Source: Asterionellopsis glacialis
Lineage: Eukaryota; Bacillariophyta; Plagiogrammaphyceae; Rhaphoneidales; Asterionellopsidaceae
DNA length: 13,487 bases
Assembly: GCA_014885115.2 (NCBI GenBank)
Contig: WKLE02000148.1
Span: 17,094 to 30,580 of the forward strand
Reading direction: 5' to 3'
The position numbers and the translations under genes were made by a program. A model generated the notes under the pieces. The model ran no database searches, was not told where the DNA came from, and saw nothing but the letters and a program-made list of their open reading frames with translations. How positions within the stretch are numbered: position 1 is the first letter of the stretch; each line of letters opens with the position of its first letter. Of this stretch, positions 1-8,195 are shown piece after piece.

Positions 1-661
1 ATATTTTCTTGAGTCATCATAGTTGGTGATGCCGTCGAACTGTATCCCAAGGAAGGACTAGGTGCACTTGACCTGTCGACGCTACATTCACGACCAGAGT
101 GATCTATTTGACGTGTAGCTACATGGATAAAGAGAAGACAAACAAGAAAGATGTTTAGTTCCATCAGTTTGGATTGAGATATTGCTCTTGGGATGTTGTA
201 TTTTCCGTACCTGGAACCTCTCGTTGGTATTGATTCTGGTTAGAACTCACTACGCCAGTAGAGTAGTTTGAGGATCCTTGTGTGTTGTTGTACGGTTCTT
301 CTTCATCAACAATATTCATCAGTTGTGGTTGATTCGTCACATGTCTGTTAGTCCCTTCGTGTGCGTCGTACAGAAATTCTTCCTGTTGCTCTCTCATAAG
401 TGCCATCGTCTTGATATGATTGACATCATCTCCTGGTACGCTTGGTCGAGAAACAGCTGAATTACGAAGATTCGATGCGTCCCGTCGAGTATTAAGTTGC
501 GAATCTGAATCATAGCGATTGCCATGATGCGGTAACGTAGGTCGGATATAATTGTCTTGTGTTTCTTCCGACTCTCTGCCTAGGATGATTTTACGTTGGG
601 GACGATAATATTCATTCTCATCCTGCCTTCCTTCCGGTGTCTGGTTGCTAGTACTTCTCAT
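1..661 (-). CDS. Partial paralogue of the propeller membrane protein, 5' exons only
   Basis: Exon 1 starts at the ATG at 661-659 and runs to 211, giving 150 codons plus one base. Read through, the frame stops at 164, but a CAG|GTACGG donor at 210 and a pyrimidine-rich acceptor ending TGTAG at 119 define a 92-nt intron. Splicing is phase 1 and leads into exon 2 (118 to the left edge), which stays open for 38 more codons. The protein is hydrophilic, rich in N, Q, S and E, with no signal peptide. Residues about 32-46 (DNYIRPTLPHH core) match the N-terminus of the gene at 3703-6110 (SDYVRPKLPNH). Exon 2 contains APSPSLGYSS, matching HRPSLGYDS of that gene, where it lies about 50 residues before the membrane helix. 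I infer the 5' third of a paralogous membrane protein whose helix and propeller lie outside the window. Exon 1 is well supported; the splice and family assignment are inference from sequence agreement. Confidence 0.72.
119..210 (-). other. Predicted 92-nt spliceosomal intron
   Basis: The donor is CCAG|GTACGG (intron starts at 210) and the acceptor is ...CCATGTAG|CTACAC (intron ends at 119). A pyrimidine-rich tract of about 30 nt precedes the acceptor. The intron contains the in-frame TGA that would otherwise end the exon 1 frame at 164. Removing it keeps the phase and exposes coding sequence that matches the paralogue at 3703-6110. One caution: the would-be intronic codons for QEQY resemble EEQY in the paralogue, so the donor side could differ, or this may be former coding sequence captured by the intron. 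Confidence 0.62.
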
Positions 662-1875
662 TATCGAGCGTCAACTTCAAATTTTCATGTATCTGCAATC
701 GTTGTATTTTTTATCTCCCTTTTTTTGTGAGAGATTCTTTCCCCACTGGTCTCTCGGGTTCTCAAATATAGGACCAAACATACGCGGATAATGAGAATTC
801 AATCTGACACGCAGCATATTGTACTACCAAAGTTGTACTGCTTGTTTTGAGAAATTCGTATGCTGGTTCTCCCCGTATAAGCCTTTCTTTTGACATTGAG
901 TTCGGTTTCACCAAAATATGGGACTAAACATGCGCGGTTAATGTGGCATTGATGTTCAGTACTGGATACCGAACAAGTTATTACTTGAAAAGCATGACTG
1001 TGCCATACTTGCGAATGGTTGTCTTGTGATGAGTTCTCATTCCTCAAGCACCCAACATGGGCGCATGAGAGAAAAAGTGTGCCGGATTGATGCCATGCAC
1101 AGATGTACTCGTAGGCCCTAAGGACCTACCACTGTACAACAACATATTTAAAGTTCCGAAAACTTAACAACAGTAAGAATTGATTTGAACTTCTACGGAA
1201 GATGTACTGCATATCGCACGGAAAGTTATTGAAAAGATAAAAGCGTACCAGGTAGAATTTAATACCTCTCCTGGTACTGTATGTCTTGTCATTCCTTTTT
1301 GCATACTCTCTATCTTTTACATTCACATATAAGTATAGGTACAATTTAGTTGTATAGATATTTTCAAAAGTTCGCAAAACAGCCAGTAATAAATAAACTA
1401 GCAATTTTTCATACCATTGGTGACGATAATACGACATATTGTCGTTGTGGCGCGCATTCTCTATTAAAAAAGGGATTGACAGTACCAGGTAAGAACAAAA
1501 AATATTCTCAATGTCGAGTCTTTCTATCTTCTCTAATTTCTTATTTGTACTGACTGTACGGGTACAGACAATACAGACTAGGATTATATATACCGATACC
1601 TACCTCCATCCCCAATGATTTTATTACATTTTTTTTTGGTTGTTATTGGCTCAGTAAATAGTCTGTCTGTCATCGTGTGTGTGCCGTGCAAAACTTGCAT
1701 TGAAAAAATAATGAAATGCTGCGAAGATCGAACAAACATACATTACAGTGCATTATCTATTATCGCATGAAACACAATTAGCATTGTGTCATCCTTGTTT
1801 GTAACTCAACAACTCTCTGGAGAGAGCTTCGGACCCTTGTGGAGTTGTGTTTGTCTTTCTTTTTGGTAGAAAAAC
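662..1875. other. Divergent intergenic spacer, no convincing gene
   Basis: This spacer separates the divergent genes starting at 661 (minus) and 1876 (plus), so it should hold both promoters. Open frames here (for example 103 codons on the minus strand at 1126-1437) are AT-rich, overlap other-strand frames and show no domain-like pattern. Visible elements are a 30-bp imperfect direct repeat at 764-793 and 914-943, GTACCAGGTA elements at 1245-1254 and 1482-1491, a perfect inverted repeat CTGTAC-GG-GTACAG at 1554-1567, and an ATATATA stretch at about 1584-1592. That stretch is a possible but unproven TATA element about 285 nt before the SET-domain gene. Confidence 0.6.
764..943. repeat. 30-bp imperfect direct repeat pair
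   Basis: Positions 764-793 and 914-943 share 26 of 30 bases, with the core GGAC(C/T)AAACAT(A/G)CGCGG, at a spacing of 150 bp. Weaker similarity extends about 12 bp upstream of each copy. The pair lies 100-280 nt upstream of the minus-strand gene starting at 661, so it could be a duplicated promoter element or an old local duplication. No third copy was seen in the window. Confidence 0.7.
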
Positions 1876-3519
1876 ATGTTTACAGTTGTCCGAAGAAGGA
1901 TTATTTTCAACAATGTCCGCCTCGGACAACGACAACAACAGTCCAAATCTTTCAAAACTAGCTGTTGTAAGAGTCGTCAGCCATTCCTTTCGTCTTTGAA
2001 TTACGTGGAAAGTCACAATACTATTCACAATTATTCTCCAAGAAATCAACTATACCGTACACTTTCAACAACAACAAGCAATAATGGATTATGGACGCGT
2101 ATTCAAGATATTGTCAAAACATTTTTAGGGATTCAAAATAATGGAAATGAATCACCACGTGAATTACAAGAGCGGAAAGATTTATCCATGTCACTTTTAG
2201 CCTTGACTCATAATCGATTACGGAATGAATTGAAATCGAATGATACCCATGTCACTAAAAAGCATCAAGAAGAATTAATTGATCAAGCTATACATATTTT
2301 GGAACAACATGGATTAGAAAGACAAAGTATTGTGGGGTTGCGATATGAACTTCAATGTGTCATTGCACCGCAAATCTGTAATTTGTTTGAAACATTTCAA
2401 TATGTAGATGATCAATTTTCAACGTCACCTGAAAAGTTACATAAGGGATTGATGGCAGATTATCAAGAAACACATGCTCAATTACTCAAGTTGTCTTCGG
2501 AAGAAAAAGAACCAACAAAGCGCAATAACAACAAAACAAATAGTAGACCTGATCCCAAACTATTCTTGACACAAAAATTAAATGCTCTTGAACGACTGGT
2601 ATCATATCATGGATGGGATTCCAGTGGTGTTGAGCGCATTAGTATGGATGACGGTCATAACAACAACATTGATGATGATTCAGGTCTGGATGAATTTGGG
2701 TATAATCCCCGACGGGATAATGGTGAGAGCAGTAGCGATGCTGAACGAGCTATACGACACTATCAAACGATCAATATGGTACGATCTAAATTCATTCAAG
2801 ATCAAATGGGGTATTCCGTAGTAAGTTTAAGATCAACTATACCCAATGCTGGACGTGGTGTATTCGTAGATGGGTATGCCAAGGCTGGATCCTTGATAGC
2901 ATTTTATCCTGGTGATGTTTGGCCAAAGGAATACTTGTCAGGAGCAACATCAAGTGCCATGTCATCCTATTTCCAACACGATCCAAATTATCAATTATCC
3001 TTACGATATGATGATATTGCTATAGATTCAAGACGTTCACCTTATACTGTCTTGTATCATGGTGATGGTGATGATAATGACGATGATGAAGACGACAACA
3101 TGAATACAAATGACATTCATAACCCATGGGCTTTGGCACATATTGTGAATCATCCACCATTGTCACCTCATAATGATAATGTTATTACACCACCGAATTG
3201 TCGTACAGTCATGTTGAACTTTACAGAACCTATGAAATTAGAATCATCCGGGTTGTTCCACTATGTTCCTAATACATATGCTAAGCCACCAATGATTTTA
3301 GGTCCCAAGGCATTGGATCGTGATGTCATTGTCATGCATGGTATGGGACTTATTACAGCACGTGATGTTTCCAATGAAGAATTATTTGTCGATTATCGCC
3401 TGAGTGGTGGTGACGGTGCAGATGAGAGTAGTGATGGAAGCAGTAATACATCCTTCCCCGACTGGTACCATGTAGTAGAACCTAATGAAGTGGCTAGTCG
3501 GTGGTGGAAGAAATCCTAA
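1876..3519 (+). CDS. SETD9: SETD9-like SET-domain protein, probable mitochondrial leader
   Basis: A complete intronless frame of 547 residues; the ATG is preceded by an in-frame TAG at 1867. Residues 1-44 contain no acidic residue and are rich in Arg, Lys and Ser, typical of a mitochondrial presequence. Residues about 95-310 are mostly helical, with no domain I can name. The SET domain spans about 312-507: PNAGRGVFV (323-331), YPGDV (344-348), IHNPWALAHIVNH (414-426, the N-H position of the SET cofactor site), PNTYAK (465-470) and EELFVDY (501-507, the C-terminal SET motif with the conserved Tyr). The order and spacing, especially G-Y-S-V before the first motif and the IHNP block, match the animal SETD9 family rather than histone methyltransferases with pre-/post-SET cysteines. 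The expected role is S-adenosylmethionine-dependent lysine methylation, but substrates of this family are not established. An acidic Asp/Asn insert (about 396-413) interrupts the domain, probably as a surface loop. The gene converges on the minus-strand gene ending at 3703. Confidence 0.88.
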   Translation: MFTVVRRRIIFNNVRLGQRQQQSKSFKTSCCKSRQPFLSSLNYVESHNTIHNYSPRNQLYRTLSTTTSNNGLWTRIQDIVKTFLGIQNNGNESPRELQERKDLSMSLLALTHNRLRNELKSNDTHVTKKHQEELIDQAIHILEQHGLERQSIVGLRYELQCVIAPQICNLFETFQYVDDQFSTSPEKLHKGLMADYQETHAQLLKLSSEEKEPTKRNNNKTNSRPDPKLFLTQKLNALERLVSYHGWDSSGVERISMDDGHNNNIDDDSGLDEFGYNPRRDNGESSSDAERAIRHYQTINMVRSKFIQDQMGYSVVSLRSTIPNAGRGVFVDGYAKAGSLIAFYPGDVWPKEYLSGATSSAMSSYFQHDPNYQLSLRYDDIAIDSRRSPYTVLYHGDGDDNDDDEDDNMNTNDIHNPWALAHIVNHPPLSPHNDNVITPPNCRTVMLNFTEPMKLESSGLFHYVPNTYAKPPMILGPKALDRDVIVMHGMGLITARDVSNEELFVDYRLSGGDGADESSDGSSNTSFPDWYHVVEPNEVASRWWKKS

Positions 3520-3702
3520 GAATCAACATAAAAATCATTTTAAGTATGAGCTTTAATATGTACTATTTCTAACATTGTTTTGGGGTATCCTACGATTACT
3601 TTTTTTTTAAAAGGATGTTCTAAACCCTTTTCTTTGATTTCTCATTGTCACCACAAGTTGTTCTAACAATCAAAAAGGAACCGGCCATCACGTATCTTTA
3701 TT
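3520..3702. other. Convergent 3' spacer
   Basis: Only 183 bp separate the stop codons of the plus-strand SET gene and the minus-strand propeller gene, so their 3' UTRs probably overlap or abut. A T-run at about 3601-3608 lies between them. No gene is seen here. Confidence 0.7.
3697..3702 (-). promoter_or_regulatory. Possible AATAAA polyadenylation signal
   Basis: Read on the minus strand, AATAAA follows directly after the TAA stop of the propeller gene. The hexamer matches the canonical signal, but lying against the stop codon is unusually close, and algae often use other signals. Treat as a candidate only. Confidence 0.3.
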
Positions 3703-6110
3703 TTAATTGTTCTCCAATTTGTAGACACGGACATGACCAGTAAGATCACCACGACCATCATTACCATGCCCACCTGCAGCAACAATCTTCCCGTCCTCTG
3801 AAATAGATACTGCAACACCAAAGTGATCCCCAACTTTTTCACCCTGGATGGAAGATCCAACTTGTTCCCAATCCTCCAAATCATCGTTGTAATGAAATAT
3901 TCTAAGCTCTCCTCTTTTGAATATTGTGTGCTGATAACACCCAATTGCCAACATGACACCATCATATGACAATGAAACGCCCATTCCACATTCGTCACCT
4001 TTGTTATTTCCAATAATATCTGAACCAATTTGATACCAATCGTCGCTAATAGAATTATAGCCATACACTTGTACCAATCCAGAATCGTCTCCACTCTGTG
4101 TATCATACCCACTTGCACCTACTGCAACTACCTTGCCGTTGCTCGATATGTCAAGTACTAACCCAAAATGGCTGTCGTTGGTATTTTCTGCTTCCATATC
4201 TTGACCTATTTGTTTCCATCTGTATGCACTTGGATTGTATCGAAATACTCGTACATGACCTTCTATTGATGCTTTATTGCCATCATTACGATGATACCTT
4301 GACCCAACAGCAACAATATTGCCATTTTCAGATAATTTGATAGATTCTCGTTCACCCAAGCGGTCGCCGCTAGTTTCTCCGCTTATGGTATCACCAACTT
4401 GTTCCCAGTCTTGAGTTCCTTTGTTGTATTCAAATACTTCAGCACTTCCGGACGCATCACCATTGTTGTCGTCATCACCGCTAGCACCAACCGCTAAAGT
4501 GAGACCGTCTTTGGATAAAGAAATTGAACTTCCCCGTTCATCATATAAAACGCCATAGATGGAGCTTCCAAGACTTTCCCATTGGCTCGTTATGGAACTA
4601 TATTGAAGCACACGGGCTTCTCCACCATTAAACAAACCTTGTTTGGGTGTACCTATAGCCAAAACAGAACCATCGTATGAAAGAGCGATAGCTGAACTTC
4701 CATCTCCTGTATAACCATCTAAATCTTGTCCTTTCTTTTTCCAGTTGTTACTCCCTTCAAATAATTGAAACACTCGCACACTACCAGCTTCTTCACCGCC
4801 ATCATTATTCAATGGTGCTGTACCTGCAACTGTTTTTCCATCACCTGATAGAGCTACCATAAAACCAAATTGATCACCAGCCCTTTCACCTTCGATGCCC
4901 TCCCCAAGTTGTTTCCAAACGAAAGCTGATGGGGAAGGTGTGGTTGGAGGGAGGCTGCTTGGGTAAAGAGTAGTTGGATTTGGAGTATAACTTGGTTGTT
5001 CTGTCGTAGGATCCGGTGTGCGCGGCGGTTCTGTCATCGGATGTACTGTGGCCTGGTCAGAAGACGATACCTCGTCATCAGATCCTTTCAATGCAACTAC
5101 GGCCACAATTGCAAGGCCGATTGCTAAGACAAGCAACGCAACGCAATAAATACAACGCCAGTAAACCTGTGGTTTCGTTTCAGTTTCGTCTTTATTTTCG
5201 TTGGGTGTTTCCAACTCAGCATGTACAATAGGAACAGCAACAATTGTTTCTCTACTTTCTACTTGGACTTCATCTTGGAAATTGCCTAGAGGTGGTGACA
5301 TTGAATCATATCCCAGGGACGGACGATGAGCAGCTGGTCTATTCGTAATGTTTGCTTGATATTGCTCTTCTTGATCCTCTGGGGTTATTGTACAAGCAGT
5401 ATGTGCACAGACAAAGTCTGTCCTGGGTGCAGCATTGTTGCTCCGTTCTCTATTCTCATTCGAGACATTCCATTCATCCTTCTTAGTACTGCTACTTCGC
5501 ATTGCAGTATGTAGACCGTATTTTACTTTCATACAATGTATCTCGCCATCCCCTGAATGCACCTTGTGTTGATTTTGATAGTTACTTTCTTGGTCAGCAC
5601 TCAGACCACATGTTGCGCTCTTGCGATGCATCCTGCCTTCCTCTGGTTTCGCTCTGTCCTGATGTTCCTTGATACTCTCTGCCCAGAGCGCAGACCACCT
5701 TTTTCTTTCATGAAATGTACCTTGTCTACTTTGTTTTCTTTCTTTTTGGCACCTTCTTGCCCAGTGCGTAGACAGTATTTCGCTTTCATGCAATGTATTT
5801 CATTTTCCTCTGGGTGTACTTTCCTGCGAACTAGATGGTGAGAATTCAACGTGATATTTTTCAGATTATGTTCTAGTTCAGAGTTTTCCGGTGTGATGTT
5901 GTCCATTACCTCCTTCGTCTTGGTCTTCCTCGTAGTATTTGACATATTAGACTGAGCACCATTGGGCCGTCCACCATAATTATGATTCGGCAACTTCGGT
6001 CTGACATAATCCGAGGTGTCCTCTTCGAATCTGAACCGGTCAGATGACATTTCTGTCTGAGGTTTATTCTTGTTCTGCGCACTTTCGCCAATTTTCCTGT
6101 CATTCATCAT
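3703..6110 (-). CDS. Single-pass membrane protein with seven-blade propeller ectodomain; internal frame break
   Basis: The likely start is ATG-ATG at 6110. The first frame runs to a stop at 5601; the second frame carries the rest to the TAA at 3703-3705. The second frame has no ATG before 5631, so upstream joining is likely. The frames meet between about 5676 and 5635 inside four 16-residue repeats. A 62-nt GT-AG intron (5659-5720) or a one-base indel would connect them, giving roughly 780-800 residues. Order: hydrophilic N-terminus with SDYVRPKLPNH; four repeats (5497-5801); acidic segment with PSLGYDS; one hydrophobic helix (nt 5083-5160, LLVLAIGLAIVAVVAL core); Pro/Thr-rich stalk (4924-5037); then seven units beginning W-x-Q-x-G and carrying LSxDGxxxAxG and VRVFxYN (3706-4917). 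Seven units fit a seven-blade beta-propeller of FG-GAP type. There is no signal peptide, so I expect N-in, propeller outside or luminal (type II). A binding or adhesion role is possible but its ligand is unknown. Confidence 0.8.
3706..4917 (-). repeat. Seven propeller-type protein repeats
   Basis: Units begin at the Trp codons whose first bases are 4917, 4743, 4581, 4407, 4218, 4038 and 3870, so each is about 54-63 residues. The consensus is W(K/E)Q(L/V/I)G.., then GE..GD.FG, then LS.DG..(V/L)A(V/I)G, a variable acidic loop with D/N/G residues, and G.VRVF.YN. The D/N/G-rich loops resemble the calcium-binding loops of FG-GAP and integrin-type blades, but I cannot confirm ion binding. The units are well diverged, so this is an old protein-level repeat and not a recent DNA duplication. 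Confidence 0.82.
5497..5801 (-). repeat. Four 48-bp coding repeats (16 residues each) spanning a frame break
   Basis: Each core is 48 nt. Unit 1 (5754-5801) reads EIHCMKAKYCLRTGQE, unit 2 (5676-5723) KVHFMKEKGGLRSGQR, unit 3 (5587-5634) RMHRKSATCGLSADQE and unit 4 (5497-5544) EIHCMKVKYGLHTAMR. Units 1 and 2 lie in the frame opened at 6110; units 3 and 4 lie in the frame of the membrane and propeller part. Start-to-start spacing is 78, 89 and 90 nt. The single non-multiple of three (89) marks the frame change. Conservation of the pattern in both frames indicates that all four were selected as protein. Confidence 0.8.
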
Positions 6111-6459
6111 TACACTTTTTTAATTGTATTATCATCGTGGTATGGGGTTGTACTCTTTGTGATCTGCATTTTTCAATCGTATGCAAAGTCCCAGGCATGA
6201 TATCAGGTGGACACCCGCAGTGGCGAACACTCCACAGGTACTGTTGTCCTACTCTTAGTTGTTTACAAAAAACATAACTGTAGAGTTACGTACTACTCCT
6301 ATGTACCGGTACTACTGGATGTGACCAACCAGATAGTACCTGTACAGTTAAAAATACCGGTAGCTGTGCGAGTTCTTGTTTTATTATATGGAGAAATAAG
6401 CTCGATGATTGATCGGGGTTCGGGTTGTGGGATTCGCATTTTTACAGCAGACTTAAAAA

Positions 6460-6507
6460 TCTCGCGTGGCGCTCTTCATCGGGTCTCGCGTGGCCCTTTT
6501 CACTGAG
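6460..6507. repeat. 24-bp imperfect tandem duplication
   Basis: Copies at 6460-6483 and 6484-6507 share 19 of 24 bases; the first 11 (TCTCGCGTGGC) are identical. The sequence is more GC-rich than the surrounding spacer. No function can be assigned. Confidence 0.6.
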
Positions 6508-7032
6508 ATCCCTGAGCAAGAGAATAAAAATACAAATTCTCTGGGTCTGTGGGCATGCCGAGGCTGAGCTTCATGGTAGGTCCAACGACCTGCTCGCGTA
6601 CTGCACGAGCTCGCACTGTAGGATTAGTCCTAGGACTACCTGGTACAGTCCACGATCGATCGGATACAAGTATTTGGCTAATTAAAGCCAATCGTGGGTT
6701 GCTGGAGCTTCACGGATTTGCCTAGCTTTGATTTAGGAAATCCCTTATTTCTGCCCATGAGCAAATGATGACAACTAATATTTTGTCGAAATATAATATC
6801 TTGGTGGAAAAAAAGCTTGGGTTGCTTATGCAGTCCAATTTTTCCAAGCTTACAATAAGCAATTTTCAGGTTTTTTTAGACCCGGTCGTGGACTGTAATA
6901 CAGGTTGACGGTTGAAGTTAGAGATGCAGTACTGAAGCATGTAGGGTTGTAAGATGCTAGGACTAGAAGGCGGTTGTCGTGCGCTATCATATGAATCACG
7001 CTAATGCTATCACGGTAGTCCAAGAGAGACTG

Positions 7033-7052
7033 GACTAGACTAGACTAGACTA
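7033..7052. repeat. (GACTA)4 pentanucleotide microsatellite
   Basis: Four perfect GACTA units follow an imperfect GACTG unit. The nearby sequence continues with related CTAG/GACT words (GAATCTAGGAC, TAGTCCTCTAGAC) up to about 7110, so the whole patch may be a degenerated simple repeat. Confidence 0.75.
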
Positions 7053-7984
7053 GAATCTAGGACGACTATGGTCCTATAGCGACTAAGAGGTGTACTAGTC
7101 CTCTAGACTGTTTGGTGAGGACAGGAAGATAGAGCGTAGAGTTTTGCGCTCTGGGAGACCTGCACTATTTGAAACATTCCCATACATGTTATGCAACAAA
7201 GATTACCAGCAAAAAACTTTGGAACTGGACACAACATCATGTTTTCTACTGTAATTCATACTAAATAAATAAATAGTCTATCTGTAATATTGTTTTCTAG
7301 AAAAGAAGGCGAAAGTCCGGTTTCCTTGGTTGCAAGATAAGAAGACGTATAATTATTGAAGCACGATCAGCTAATCCTGGTACCGGTATATAAGATACAT
7401 ACAAGGTAGGTACAGGAATACACATACATAACAGGTAATGTTGAAGAAGAATCTTGTCTTCTGTAAACAATATCTGCTGGTAATTGGTAACAGGTGACAA
7501 CAGGTCTTCCTACTTTTTAATTGTGGACGAGAGAGAATGAATGGAATGCTTAACTATTATTGCTACAGTACCAACGACAATTATGTCGTCTTGGACAGAG
7601 AATGTGAAAGATACACAAAGATTAGTATTAATTCTACAGTACTTGCACAGACCAAAGAGAACAAGGATACTCTTAGTGAACACTTCATCATAAAAGATTT
7701 CGGAAAAACTAGGCATATCTACTCGTACTTTTTCTTCCATTCTACGTTTTGATTCTTACTACGAAAGTAGGTCTAGCCTGCAACTGTTGTCATTATTACT
7801 AGTTTATGCAAACTTGATGAGTCCAAGATATGAGATATCTAGAGTCATAATTTCTCCGTTCGGTAAATTTCTTATTCGTTTATAGAATTCTTCAACAATG
7901 CTTCAACTGTATAACCTCAAGTAGGTGTTAATAAGTAAAACAGCTAAAAGTAACTCCGGATAGACATTATTCAGAGTAGTCGTC

Positions 7985-8050
7985 ATTCGTACAAGAGTAC
8001 GCATTTCTACGGTACAGTCACAAATTCGTACTCTCGTGCACTGGTACGAA
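7985..8050. promoter_or_regulatory. Cluster of TTCGTAC/GTACGAA palindromic words upstream of the coiled-coil gene
   Basis: ATTCGTAC occurs at 7985-7992 and 8024-8031, and its inverted core GTACGAA at 8044-8050. CGTAC-AAGA-GTACG forms a hairpin at 7988-8001. AGAGTACG (7994-8001) pairs with CGTACTCT (8027-8034). The cluster lies 145-210 nt before the ATG at 8196, where proximal promoter elements are expected. A transcription-factor site is an inference; no known factor is recognised. Confidence 0.35.
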
Positions 8051-8195
8051 ATTCCTCAGAAAGGAGAAGAACTGCATCACATGAAAAAGAACTTCTTTTT
8101 CATTCATAATTTTGCAAGAGGTTTAAATGCTTACAAAAAGACACATCAGTCTTCACAAAGCATAAAGACAAGAACAGTAAAGAACATAATCTAAA

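Larger units (their letters stand above)
6111..8195. other. Divergent 2.1-kb spacer, no convincing gene
   Basis: This lies between the minus-strand propeller gene and the plus-strand coiled-coil gene. Frames of 60-99 codons occur on both strands but overlap each other and show no domain pattern. A 71-codon frame at 7537-7752 has a faint resemblance to a Copia reverse-transcriptase segment. Visible elements are GTACCGGTAC (6303-6312), GTACCTGTAC (6336-6345), a 24-bp tandem duplication (6460-6507), a 14-bp palindrome (6625-6638), interleaved inverted repeats (6813-6862), a (GACTA)4 microsatellite (7033-7052) and a palindrome cluster (7985-8050). Confidence 0.6.

Noticed and set aside
1126..1437. 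103-codon minus-strand frame
   Set aside because: AT-rich, aromatic/Leu/Tyr-heavy composition with no motif. It overlaps a plus-strand frame and GTACC palindromes, so it looks like chance.
3663..4118. 151-codon minus-strand frame inside the propeller gene
   Set aside because: It is an out-of-frame shadow of the repeat-rich propeller coding sequence, which has clear periodic protein repeats in the other frame.
5650..5793. Start of the long propeller frame at 5793
   Set aside because: The codon at 5793 is TTG, not ATG, and sits out of frame within repeat unit 1. The ATG at 6110, or failing that 5631, is more credible.
5557..5841. 94-codon plus-strand frame, and a 71-codon plus-strand frame at 5016-5231
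   Set aside because: Both are antisense shadows of the membrane-protein gene, whose repeats and helix explain the conservation.
6207..6691. Three overlapping frames of 63-99 codons on both strands
   Set aside because: The frames conflict with each other, lack domains and cover a 24-bp tandem duplication and palindromes. No one frame is better than the others.
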